DNA of 64,000 nucleotides. Source: an uncultured Lachnospiraceae bacterium. GTDB taxonomy: Bacteria > Bacillota > Clostridia > Lachnospirales > Lachnospiraceae. Where the stretch lies: assembly GCA_910579685.1 (NCBI GenBank), contig CAJTVN010000021.1, positions 1 to 64,000 of the forward strand. Direction: 5' to 3'. The translations under genes and the position numbers were made by a program. The notes beneath the pieces were generated by a model. That model did no database searches. It had not been told where the DNA came from and was given only the letters and a program-made list of their open reading frames with translations. This document shows positions 16,120 to 24,425 of this stretch, one piece after another (the first letter of the stretch is position 1; each line of letters begins with the position of its first letter).

Positions 16120-17049
16120 ATGGTGACAAAATTGAATTTCACAGAACAGATCAAAAAGGCGATCGAACAGACGGCGTTAAACCGGAAGGACGAGAGCATT
16201 GTCACGGCGGAGGACATGATCCCGAAGATGGATCATGCGAAGTATCAAAATAAGATATTGGATATCCCCTATGGCGGCAGGACGCAGAAAGAAAAGCTGG
16301 ATATCTATTATCCGGAAACGGGAGACGGTCCCTTCCCCGTCTTCGTGGAGGTTCACGGGGGCGGCTGGTATTTCGGGCAGAAGAACTCCGTTGAGTTTGA
16401 ACCCTTCCTTGCTGGCCTTGAGAGAGGCTTTGCCTGCGTTTCCCTGGGATATACCTTAAGTCCCGAGGAGCACTATCCGGTTCCTGTTCAGGAAATCAAG
16501 GCGGCTATCCGTTTCCTGAGAAAGAATGCGGAAAAATACAAGCTGGATCCGGACAGGCTGGCTCTCTGGGGCGGTTCCGCGGGCGCTCACCTGGCCGGCC
16601 TTGCCGCAGCAAGCTGTGATACCGGGTATCTGGAGGAGGATCTGTTTGGCAATGATGCCTACAGCGCCAAGCCCAACGCTTTAATTCTGTGGTACGGGTG
16701 CTTTGGTTACAATAATAGTGGGAAGATGGAAAAGGACTGGGTATACCAGAATTTCTTCGGCTGTGAGGATCTGGCTTCCATTGAAGAGGAGCTGAGGCTG
16801 TCGAATCCGGTGGAGCACCTGACGGAAAAAGCCTGCCCCACCTTCCTGCAGCACGGAAGAGAGGACACGGTGGTTCCTTACAGGCAGTCCGTTGTGTATT
16901 ACGAAAAACTGGTGGAAAAGGCGGGAGAGAAGAGAAACAGACTGGAGCTTCTCGATCAGTGCGATCATGCGGATGAAAAGCTCTTTGCACAGGACAACAT
17001 TGCGAAAGTGTTTGATTTTGTGGAAAACGTATTTTCATCAACAAAATAG
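16120..17049 (+). CDS. alpha/beta hydrolase, esterase/lipase (HSL-like)
   Basis: A 309-residue cytoplasmic esterase. HGGGWYFG is the oxyanion-hole motif, and GGSAGAH with Ser153 is the nucleophile elbow. The acidic and histidine members of the triad are likely in GREDTVVPY and CDHADEKL near the C-terminus. Family members hydrolyse short-chain esters; the natural substrate is unknown. AAGGAAAGG precedes the start at 16120, 35 nt after rsmH. A strong terminator at 17080-17108 ends the unit. Confidence 0.9.
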   Translation: MVTKLNFTEQIKKAIEQTALNRKDESIVTAEDMIPKMDHAKYQNKILDIPYGGRTQKEKLDIYYPETGDGPFPVFVEVHGGGWYFGQKNSVEFEPFLAGLERGFACVSLGYTLSPEEHYPVPVQEIKAAIRFLRKNAEKYKLDPDRLALWGGSAGAHLAGLAAASCDTGYLEEDLFGNDAYSAKPNALILWYGCFGYNNSGKMEKDWVYQNFFGCEDLASIEEELRLSNPVEHLTEKACPTFLQHGREDTVVPYRQSVVYYEKLVEKAGEKRNRLELLDQCDHADEKLFAQDNIAKVFDFVENVFSSTK

Positions 17050-17079
17050 GGGAGTACGGGCGGCTGAAACAAATCGTCA

Positions 17080-17108
17080 GGCCAAAGCGGGGACGCTTTG
17101 GCCTTTTT
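17080..17108 (+). terminator. strong intrinsic terminator
   Basis: GGCCAAAGCG (17080-17089) pairs perfectly with CGCTTTGGCC (17094-17103), GGGA loop, followed by TTTTT. It closes the esterase unit before the sugar importer. Confidence 0.92.
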
Positions 17109-17244
17109 GCGATTTTAGAGGGGGAAACGGCGAATTGACAGATAAATTTGAATATTTTGCGCAAGATAGTAAAGATTGCCTTTTGACCGCCGTGTTAAGA
17201 TAATTCCACAAATAACTATATTAATATTTGGGAGGTAAGGAAGT

Positions 17245-18522
17245 ATGAAGAAAAAGGCACTCGCATGTATTCTTGCAGCAGTTATGTTATCCGGGATTTT
17301 TGGCGGATGCGGCTCCAAACCGGCAGACAAGACCCTCAAGGTCTTTTACTGGGACGATCTGGAGACATCCACGGATCTGACGACGCAGCAGTTCAAGGCG
17401 GCCGTGGACAAATTTAACGAGGCGGACAACGGCTATCAGATCGAGATAACCACCAGTGATATCAGCAACTACTATATCAAGCTGAATGCCCTGGTGGCGG
17501 CGGATGATATGCCGGATGTGTTTATGTGCCATCCCGGAAATCTGATGAGGAATGCGGCCGAGTCCGGGGTACTGATGGAGCTGGATGATATTCTGAAAAA
17601 GGATGGATGGTATGACACCTTTAATCCGGCTTACTTTGACAGCCTGAAATACGGGGGAAAGATCGTGGGGCTGCCGGTGGAAGCGGCCAGCGCCTGCGTC
17701 TTTTACAACAAGGATATCTTTGCGGCGGCGGGAGCGGAAATCCCCACCACCTGGGAGGAGTTTCTGGATGTCTGCCAGAAGATCAGGGATGCGGGATATG
17801 CGCCCATTGTCACCAGCGGAACGGAGGATTGGGTGATCGGCATACTGGGAGGCTATCTGAGCGACCGAAACGGAGGCAGCGTCAATGCCATCGTTGACGG
17901 GACGCTGGAATGGACGGATCCCAGCTTCGTGGAGGCGGGAAACTGTCTGCTTGAGCTGGTTGACAACGGGTATTTCCAGGACGGCTACCTCGGGGACAGC
18001 AACGGCCAGATGACCACAAAATTTATCACCGGCCAGGCGGGAATGATGGTGACGGGATCCTGGGCGATATCGGATATCAACGGAGTGGAATCCACGGTGG
18101 CGGACATTGCGGGAGTATTTCCCTTCCCGGCAATCGGCGGGGCGAGCGATGCGAACCGCTGGATTATCAAGACAGACAATATCTGCATTGACCATGACAC
18201 GGAAAATCTGGATGCGGCGGTGGAATTTTTGAAAATACTCACCGGTGAGGAAATACAGAGGAATTTTGCAGAGATAGCGGGACGTCTTCCGATTCTCCGG
18301 AATCTGGAAATCAACTATGACAAGGCGCCGGTACAGCTCAAGGAACTCAGCGACTATATGGCGGATATGACCGGCTCCTTCGGCTACTTTAACGAAACGC
18401 TTTCCTCGGAAACCGGCTCGGAGTTCAACAACGCCATTCTCACCATTGCCTTAAAGCAGGCGACTCCTGAGGATGCGTTTATGAGGGTAAAAGAGGTTTC
18501 GGATGAGGAAAAGGCGCGCTGA
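17245..18522 (+). CDS. carbohydrate ABC transporter substrate-binding lipoprotein
   Basis: A 425-residue family 1 extracellular solute-binding protein. MKKKALACILAAVMLSGIFGGC is a lipoprotein signal peptide with lipobox FGGC, so the mature protein is lipid-anchored outside the membrane. The body shows the usual TLKVFYWDD start, DVFMCHPGNL, YNKDIFAAAG and WEEFLDVCQKI segments. It delivers a sugar or oligosaccharide to the two permeases that follow without a gap. No ATPase gene is present, as is common when a shared MsmX-type ATPase is used. Context with CE15-like esterases suggests a plant cell-wall derived ligand. GGGAGGTAAGG lies 8 nt before the ATG. Confidence 0.93.
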   Translation: MKKKALACILAAVMLSGIFGGCGSKPADKTLKVFYWDDLETSTDLTTQQFKAAVDKFNEADNGYQIEITTSDISNYYIKLNALVAADDMPDVFMCHPGNLMRNAAESGVLMELDDILKKDGWYDTFNPAYFDSLKYGGKIVGLPVEAASACVFYNKDIFAAAGAEIPTTWEEFLDVCQKIRDAGYAPIVTSGTEDWVIGILGGYLSDRNGGSVNAIVDGTLEWTDPSFVEAGNCLLELVDNGYFQDGYLGDSNGQMTTKFITGQAGMMVTGSWAISDINGVESTVADIAGVFPFPAIGGASDANRWIIKTDNICIDHDTENLDAAVEFLKILTGEEIQRNFAEIAGRLPILRNLEINYDKAPVQLKELSDYMADMTGSFGYFNETLSSETGSEFNNAILTIALKQATPEDAFMRVKEVSDEEKAR

Positions 18523-19406
18523 TGAATAAAGTATTGAGAAATAAGAGAGCGATTTTTATTTTTACGGCCCCGGCTGCTGCCATGTTCCTGGCAATTATGC
18601 TGATTCCGATTGTCTGTGCCATAGCGCTTGCGTTTTGCGACTGGAATTCCATCGGGATGCCCCGGTTCATAGGGGCGGGCAATTTTGTGGAAATGTTTAC
18701 AAAGGATAAAACAATGGGGATTGCCGTCCGCAACAGCCTGTTTATCGTGGTCTTCTCGCTGGTTACACAGCAGACAGCGGGGCTTTTGATTGCGGCGGCA
18801 CTTTCCGCAAGAGGGACGAGACTGCGGAATTTCTTCAAAAATATTTATTATATGCCCTGTGTGATCTCGTCATCGGCCCTTGCCCTGCTCTTTTCCTTTT
18901 TGTTTAATCCGAATATGGGGATCAACGCCCTGCTGCGGATCTTTGGGATTGAGGGGCCCCTGTGGCTGATGGACGTCTCCTGGAAGATCCCTCTTGGCCT
19001 TTGGGCGATCGGCTTTGTGGCCACGTGGCAGTACACGGGCTCTTCCATGATGCTGTATATGGCGGCCATTGCGGGGATTCCGGATACTTATTACGATGCG
19101 GCCGAGATCGACGGAGCGGGCAGGGTGCAGTCCTTTTTTCTGATAACCCTGCCTCTGGTGAAACCCATGGCAAAGATCAGCATTACCATGTCGTGTATCG
19201 GCTCTTTAAAGTTTTTTGACCTGATTTACAATATGACAAAGGGAGGGCCTAGCCACCAGACGGAGGTAATGGCCTCCCACCTGTACAATTCGGCCTTTGG
19301 GAATATGCGTTTTGGCTATGCGAGCGCAATATCCATCACAATTATGGTTATGTGCGTGGCGGTGTCGGCGCTTGTAAACGTGTTGATTAAGGTGGAGGAC
19401 AGATGA
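18522..19406 (+). CDS. carbohydrate ABC transporter permease, MalF/UgpA type
   Basis: A 294-residue inner-membrane permease with six predicted helices starting IFIFTAPAAAMFLAIMLIPIV. The cytoplasmic EAA loop (YYDAAEIDGAGRVQSFFLITLPLVKP) contacts the ATPase. The ATG overlaps the stop of the binding-protein gene by one base (TGATG), showing tight coupling. It pairs with the next gene to form the transmembrane channel of a CUT1-family sugar importer. Confidence 0.93.
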   Translation: MNKVLRNKRAIFIFTAPAAAMFLAIMLIPIVCAIALAFCDWNSIGMPRFIGAGNFVEMFTKDKTMGIAVRNSLFIVVFSLVTQQTAGLLIAAALSARGTRLRNFFKNIYYMPCVISSSALALLFSFLFNPNMGINALLRIFGIEGPLWLMDVSWKIPLGLWAIGFVATWQYTGSSMMLYMAAIAGIPDTYYDAAEIDGAGRVQSFFLITLPLVKPMAKISITMSCIGSLKFFDLIYNMTKGGPSHQTEVMASHLYNSAFGNMRFGYASAISITIMVMCVAVSALVNVLIKVEDR

Positions 19407-20236
19407 AAAAGAGACAATTACATTTTGGCCGCACTGTTAAATATCTGCTTCTGACGATCTTGGTTCTGATCTATATCATACCGCTTCTGTGGGTGATATT
19501 CGTCTCCCTGAAGACAAACGGGGAAGTGATGGCGCAGCCCTGGTCGCTGCCAAAGACGCTGCACTTTGAAAACTATGCTTCCGCCTGGGTGGCAGGCGGG
19601 ATTGGAAGGGCTACGCTCAATTCGGCCATCGTATGTACGATTACGCTGGTTGTGAGCATTCTTTTGGGATCCATGGCGGCCTTTTCCATCTCGGTGATGC
19701 GCTGGAAGCATTCCGGAAAAGTTTTGAGTATGTTTTTGTTTGGCATGATGGTGCCGGTGCACTGTATTTTGATTCCGCTTTTTGTGTTTTTTGTAAAGCT
19801 CAGGCTCACGGATTCCTATCTTGGCATGATTCTGCCTTATACGGCGTTCGCACTGCCCATGACCATCTATCTGATGGGAGGTTTTTTTACCGGTATTCCC
19901 TGGGAGGTCTATGAGGCGGCCTGCATAGACGGGTGCTCTGTTTACCGTCTTTTCTGGGAGATAGCGTTTCCTCTGGCCAGGGATGGAATTTTCGTGGTGA
20001 GTCTGATGACTTTTGTGGGAAACTGGAACGAGCTGCTGGTCGCCATGGTTTTTACCAGCAGTCCGAGTGTGCAGACGATACCGGTCCGGCTGACAGCCTT
20101 TGTCAGCCCTTATGCCACGGACTATGTCCGAATGTTTGCGGCGATCGTGCTGGCCATGCTTCCCACCATTGTGGTCTACTCGGCGTTCAGCAATAAAATA
20201 GTGGCGGGCCTGACGGCGGGGGCGGTAAAAGGTTAG
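19403..20236 (+). CDS. carbohydrate ABC transporter permease, MalG/UgpE type
   Basis: A 277-residue six-helix permease. The N-terminal helix is YLLLTILVLIYIIPLLWVIF and the EAA motif is YEAACIDGCSVYRLFWEIAFPLA. The start overlaps the stop of the preceding permease by 4 nt (ATGA). It completes the membrane part of the sugar importer. A GC-rich stem-loop follows at 20251-20277, before the first esterase. Confidence 0.93.
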   Translation: MKKRQLHFGRTVKYLLLTILVLIYIIPLLWVIFVSLKTNGEVMAQPWSLPKTLHFENYASAWVAGGIGRATLNSAIVCTITLVVSILLGSMAAFSISVMRWKHSGKVLSMFLFGMMVPVHCILIPLFVFFVKLRLTDSYLGMILPYTAFALPMTIYLMGGFFTGIPWEVYEAACIDGCSVYRLFWEIAFPLARDGIFVVSLMTFVGNWNELLVAMVFTSSPSVQTIPVRLTAFVSPYATDYVRMFAAIVLAMLPTIVVYSAFSNKIVAGLTAGAVKG

Positions 20237-20250
20237 AGGAATCTGGCTGT

Positions 20251-20277
20251 ATACCGCCGCAGGCAGGCCTGCGGTAT
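20251..20277 (+). other. intercistronic stem-loop
   Basis: ATACCGCCGCAGG pairs with CCTGCGGTAT around a CAGG loop, leaving a 3-nt bulge. There is no T-run, so it is more likely a 3'-end stabiliser or processing site between importer and esterase messages than a terminator. Confidence 0.45.
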
Positions 20278-20289
20278 GCGAGGGTAAGG

Positions 20290-21432
20290 ATGAAGAAAGA
20301 ATTTTGTAATCCGTTTATGCGAAAAGACGGAAGAGAAATAAAAAACAGGCAGGAGTGGGAAGAACAGAGGAGAGGCTATCTGGACTTTTTGCAGTGCGGC
20401 CTTTATGGAAATATGCCAAAATGGGGGGAGCCGGCCTTCGGCGAGGTCATAAGCCAAAAGGCCTGTTACGATAACAGAGCGGTGCGGGAGGTCGTGAAGA
20501 TCCGGATTTTTGGCAAGGAACATGAGGGAATCAAGGTGACGATCGTCCGGCCGCAGATCGGGGAGCGGGTGCCGGTGATTGTCTGGAACTGTTACAAGGA
20601 TCTGGAGAGCTGCCCCATTGAGGAAGAAGCGGTATGCGAAAGAAAGTTTGCGATCGCCGGTTTTGACCGGGAGGAGATCGCATGGGACGGGGAGAAGAGA
20701 GGAATTTTGGAAGAACTCTATCCGGAATGCGGGTGGGGGCGGATCGCACAGTGGTCCTGGGGAAACAGCCGGATTATTGACTATCTGCAAACCTCCTCCT
20801 TTGCGCAGCCGAACCGCTATCTGGTCACGGGACATTCCCGAGGGGGAAAGGTGTCTCTCTGTACGGGAATATTTGATGAGAGAGTGGCGCTGTGCCATGC
20901 CAATGATTCGGGCTGCGGCGGCGCCGGGAGCGTACATTTTACCGGCAGCAGGTATGGAATGGGAATCGGGGACTGTGAGAGTCTCGCCTCGGTTTACCGC
21001 GATTTCCCCTACTGGTGGGGAGAGAATCTGGGAGAGTTTGCGGACGGGGGGAAAGAGTTCCCGATTGACGCCCATATCATGCGGGCAATGGTGGCGCCGA
21101 GAGCGATTCTGACCACGGAGGCCTACGGGGATACCTGGTCCAATCCCTACGGCACCCTGGCGGCTTGGAGGGCGTCTCAGGAGGTTTTCAGCTTTCTGGG
21201 ATGTCCGGAGCACAATGGGATACACTATCGGGAAGGAGGACACGGCTTTCTTGAAATTGACTGGAGAACTCTGATCGATTATTATGATATGTGTTACCGG
21301 AACCGCAGAGAAAAGATCAGTGCGGTATATTTCCCCAGGGATTGGAAAGAGAATGAAGACCGTTTCGACTGGAAAAATATCCGGCTGCATTACGGCTGGC
21401 ATTATCCCCGACAGGAGACAGGCAGTGCATGA
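20290..21432 (+). CDS. CE15-like alpha/beta hydrolase (glucuronoyl esterase family)
   Basis: A 380-residue hydrolase with the CE15-like nucleophile motif GHSRGGK (Ser183), followed by the family-like NDSGCGGAGS segment, FPYWW, MVAPRAILTTEAYGDTWSNPYG and a catalytic GGHGF (His318). CE15 enzymes cleave ester bonds between glucuronic acid side chains of xylan and lignin alcohols. No signal peptide is present, so this one acts inside the cell, presumably on imported oligosaccharides. It is 53 nt after the importer and overlaps the AraC gene that follows. A close paralogue is at 23179. The activity is inferred from motifs. Confidence 0.82.
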   Translation: MKKEFCNPFMRKDGREIKNRQEWEEQRRGYLDFLQCGLYGNMPKWGEPAFGEVISQKACYDNRAVREVVKIRIFGKEHEGIKVTIVRPQIGERVPVIVWNCYKDLESCPIEEEAVCERKFAIAGFDREEIAWDGEKRGILEELYPECGWGRIAQWSWGNSRIIDYLQTSSFAQPNRYLVTGHSRGGKVSLCTGIFDERVALCHANDSGCGGAGSVHFTGSRYGMGIGDCESLASVYRDFPYWWGENLGEFADGGKEFPIDAHIMRAMVAPRAILTTEAYGDTWSNPYGTLAAWRASQEVFSFLGCPEHNGIHYREGGHGFLEIDWRTLIDYYDMCYRNRREKISAVYFPRDWKENEDRFDWKNIRLHYGWHYPRQETGSA

Positions 21433-22289
21433 ACAGTTCTTTTATTAATCAGTCCAGGTATCTGCAGTGGTATTACAACACGGATTACGAGGGATACCCT
21501 GTGCATTTTCATCACGGTAATTTTTTTGAGTTTATCATTCCCCTTACGGGGGATTATAAGGTATCGGTGGAAGAAAAAATTTATGATCTGAGGGAGCGGG
21601 ATATTCTGATCATACCGCCCGGGATGCTGCATGGCATGCTGCCGACCAAGGAGCCGGGCGGAAGGATTATCTTTATGGTCAATATGGATTTCATGTATTT
21701 GTACGAGAATTACTCGGATATCATGTCTTTCCATGCCCCTGTGCTGTGCATAAGAGAAGCCGGCGGATGTCATCACCAGGATATCTATAAGCTGGTGATG
21801 AAAATGAGGAGCGAATATTACCATGACAATCCGTTTCGGGACACGTATATTTACTCTCTCATATTACAGATTTTTGTCACGCTTTCCAGAAGCGGCCTGT
21901 ATGAGGCGGGAGGCAAGGCAAAGCGGGAAAATACCAAAAAGAAGGAGACGTTTCTGCTGGTCCAGGAATATATGAAGCTGCACCTGCAGGAGGGGCTCGG
22001 ACTGGAGGAGACGGCGGAGCGGTTTGGCTTCAGCAAATGTCATTTTTCCAGATTGTTTAAAGAGAATCTTCAGATGAATTTTAACGAATATCTGAGCGCA
22101 CTGCGTATGGAGCAGGCGGAAAGGCTCCTCATACAGAATTCCTATCTCACGGTACAGGAAACCGGTTACCGGTGCGGATATAAAAGCTACAGTGCGTTTG
22201 TGAAGGCTTTTAAGGAGAGCTATGGCTGTACGCCTACGGAGTACAAAAGGAAAAACAGAGGCGGAAAGAAGGGGGAGCGGGAGCCGTGA
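21429..22289 (+). CDS. AraC-family transcriptional regulator with cupin sensor
   Basis: A 286-residue regulator. The N-terminal part (HFHHGNFFEFIIPLTGDYKVSVEEK) is a cupin-like sugar-sensing domain; residues about 180-280 contain two HTH motifs (GLEETAERFGFSKCHFSRLFKE and the second around TGYRCGYKSYSAFVKAFKESYGCTPTEY). It overlaps the esterase before it by 4 nt and the second AraC gene after it by 4 nt. It probably activates the importer/esterase genes in response to an imported sugar. Confidence 0.92.
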   Translation: MNSSFINQSRYLQWYYNTDYEGYPVHFHHGNFFEFIIPLTGDYKVSVEEKIYDLRERDILIIPPGMLHGMLPTKEPGGRIIFMVNMDFMYLYENYSDIMSFHAPVLCIREAGGCHHQDIYKLVMKMRSEYYHDNPFRDTYIYSLILQIFVTLSRSGLYEAGGKAKRENTKKKETFLLVQEYMKLHLQEGLGLEETAERFGFSKCHFSRLFKENLQMNFNEYLSALRMEQAERLLIQNSYLTVQETGYRCGYKSYSAFVKAFKESYGCTPTEYKRKNRGGKKGEREP

Positions 22290-23155
22290 CAGGGAAAAGG
22301 CAGACGGCGTCCGAAACTTTGGAGAGCCGTTATGAAAAATTTGTGCCGAACCGGATGAGATATCTCAATTTATACCGGAATGATGACAGTCTGGGCTATC
22401 CGAGCCACTGGCATTCCGTGAACGAGATTGAATTTATCATGCCCATCCTCAACGATTTTTCCGTTATGTGCGATGGAAAGGAAATAGAACTGAGGGAGAA
22501 TGAAATCCTGATCATACCCCACGGGCATCCCCACAGCCTTCTGCCCTCCAAAGAATATGGGGAGAGGATTGTCTTCGTGGCGGATCTGGGGCTGATGCAT
22601 CAGTTCCGTGAGTACCGATCGCTGTTCTCCTTTCAGATTCCGCTCACGAAGATCGATCAGAGGACTCCGCAGCTGCAGAGGGAAATGTGCCGGTGTATCC
22701 GGCAGCTGGAGGAAGAATACTTTTCCGAGAAAAAGATGAGGAACAGCTGTATTTACGCATTGGTGATCCAGATTTTTGTGATGCTGGCCAGGTGCTCCAC
22801 CCTGTCGGAGACGGCGGGCGGAGGCGTCCTGTATCCGGAAAAACTGGCCATGGTGGCCGAATACCTGGAAAACCATTGCGGCGGGGAGCTGACTCTGCAG
22901 AAAGTGGGGGAGATTTTCGGCTACACAAAGCAGGAGCTCACGGAACTGATCAGCCGGTATATCGGTCTGAGCTTCCGGCAGTGGCTTTTAAACGTGAGAA
23001 TCAATAAGGCGGAGGAATACTTGAGCGAGAAACACGAATACAGCATAGGGGAGATCGCCCTGCTGTGCGGCTACAGGAATTACAATACCTTTGTCCGTGT
23101 GTTTAAGGAGAAAAAAGGCTGTACGCCGTCCGAATACAGGAAAAACAGATATTAA
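22286..23155 (+). CDS. AraC-family transcriptional regulator, second paralogue
   Basis: A 289-residue paralogue of the preceding gene with the same plan: an N-terminal cupin segment (HWHSVNEIEFIMPILNDFSVMCDGK) and a C-terminal double HTH ending CGYRNYNTFVRVFKEKKGCTPSEY. The two differ most in the first HTH and the sensor pocket, so they may read different ligands or form heteromers. It starts within the stop of the first AraC gene (ATGA) and is followed 23 nt later by the second esterase. Confidence 0.92.
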   Translation: MTGKRQTASETLESRYEKFVPNRMRYLNLYRNDDSLGYPSHWHSVNEIEFIMPILNDFSVMCDGKEIELRENEILIIPHGHPHSLLPSKEYGERIVFVADLGLMHQFREYRSLFSFQIPLTKIDQRTPQLQREMCRCIRQLEEEYFSEKKMRNSCIYALVIQIFVMLARCSTLSETAGGGVLYPEKLAMVAEYLENHCGGELTLQKVGEIFGYTKQELTELISRYIGLSFRQWLLNVRINKAEEYLSEKHEYSIGEIALLCGYRNYNTFVRVFKEKKGCTPSEYRKNRY

Positions 23156-23178
23156 TACAAAGCAAGGGGGAGAAAAGG

Positions 23179-24315
23179 ATGGAAGAGAAAGTTTCAAATC
23201 TTTTTTTGAAAAAAGACGGGAGCATGATTGCCAGTCCCGGAGAATGGATGGAATACCGTGCACAGTGGAAAGAAATCCTGGAGGAAAATCTGTACGGGAC
23301 GTTTCCCAGGGAAGCGGGGACGGCAGGGGGAAGGATTACGGAAAGCAGCCTGGTTTATGGGGCGAAAGCCGTCCGGGAGACGGTAGAGCTGCGCTTTGGC
23401 AGGGAAAAGCAGGTTTGCCTTCCGGCGGAAATCCTTCGGCCGGAAGGCGGGGGGAAGTATCCCGTTATCCTGTGGAACCGCCACTGCCAGGAGGACCGAT
23501 GTCCTGTGGAGGAGGAGCTGGTGTGCGGCCATGGTTTTGTCCTTGCCTCCTTTGTCCGGGGAGATCTGGTGGAGGACGCCGCAGAGCCGGAGGATAAGAG
23601 TTTGTTGGAGGCCTACCCCGGATACACGTGGGGACGCATTGCCCAGTGGGCTTTCGGAATGTCCAGGCTTCTGGATTACGTGGCACAGCAGGAGTACTGT
23701 GACAGGCGGTATGTGACGGCCTGCGGGCATTCCAGGGGAGGTAAGACGGCCCTGTGCGCAGCCATCTATGACGAACGCTTTGCCATGTGTCATGCCAATG
23801 GCTCCGGCTGCCTTGGCGCAGGCTCGCTGCGGATTTTCGGAGGTCATTTTGGATACGGGTTTGGAGTTTGCGAGACCATTACCAGAATACAGGAGGTGTT
23901 TCCGTACTGGTGGGCTGCGAAGCTTGCGGAATATACGGGAGAGAAAGAGAGCGAAATGCCTGCGGACGGTCATATACTGAGAGCTCTGATTGCGCCAAGG
24001 CCGGTGATTACCACGGAAGGGTGCGGGGACGACTGGTCCAATCCCTACGGGACACAGATTATGTGGAGGGCGGCGCAGGAAATTTACGATTTCCTTGGAT
24101 GCCGTGACAGGAACGCCATCCATTACCGGGAGGGCGGTCATGGATTCCAGAGCCTTGACTGGCGCACACTTGCAGATTTCATGGAGATGCAGTTCAGAAA
24201 TAAGAAAGTACATACAAATCTTGTCTCTTTCCGCAGTGAAGAAGAGACGGAGGAAGCATGCGGATGGAAATGGGAAAGGCCGTTTTACAGTTGGCGCGCT
24301 CCTGAAAAAAGATAG
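23179..24315 (+). CDS. CE15-like alpha/beta hydrolase, second paralogue
   Basis: A 378-residue paralogue of the 20290 gene with the same motif order: GHSRGGK (Ser185), HANGSGCLGAGS, FPYWW, LIAPRPVITTEGCGDDWSNPYG and GGHGF (His321). The two proteins diverge mainly at both ends. Again there is no signal peptide. GGGGGAG precedes the ATG. Two intracellular paralogues in one locus suggest action on two related uronate esters. It is the last gene of the apparent sugar-uptake cluster. Confidence 0.82.
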   Translation: MEEKVSNLFLKKDGSMIASPGEWMEYRAQWKEILEENLYGTFPREAGTAGGRITESSLVYGAKAVRETVELRFGREKQVCLPAEILRPEGGGKYPVILWNRHCQEDRCPVEEELVCGHGFVLASFVRGDLVEDAAEPEDKSLLEAYPGYTWGRIAQWAFGMSRLLDYVAQQEYCDRRYVTACGHSRGGKTALCAAIYDERFAMCHANGSGCLGAGSLRIFGGHFGYGFGVCETITRIQEVFPYWWAAKLAEYTGEKESEMPADGHILRALIAPRPVITTEGCGDDWSNPYGTQIMWRAAQEIYDFLGCRDRNAIHYREGGHGFQSLDWRTLADFMEMQFRNKKVHTNLVSFRSEEETEEACGWKWERPFYSWRAPEKR

Positions 24316-24336
24316 AGAATAACCGAACAGATTCTG

Positions 24337-24365
24337 TTTTCAATAACCTGCGTTTGTGGTATATT
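24337..24365 (+). promoter_or_regulatory. candidate promoter for the hybrid kinase
   Basis: TTTTCA (24337-24342) and TATATT (24360-24365) with a 17-nt spacer, 60 nt before the start. Confidence 0.45.
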
Positions 24366-24425
24366 CGTATTAGTGGATTACCACGGACGCAGTTTTTGAA
24401 TTTACAGCATGAAGGGGTATTTTTT

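Noticed and set aside
17129..17215. TTGACA (17135) and TTGACC (17183) upstream of the sugar-binding protein gene as -35 elements
   Set aside because: No acceptable -10 is found 16-18 nt downstream of either; the importer promoter may be activator-dependent and I cannot place it.
20233..21402. A 389-codon minus-strand frame opposite the first CE15-like gene
   Set aside because: It is antisense to a gene with conserved catalytic motifs and shows no domain or start signal. The similar 339-codon frame opposite the second esterase (23194-24213) confirms it is a composition effect of the paralogous sequence.
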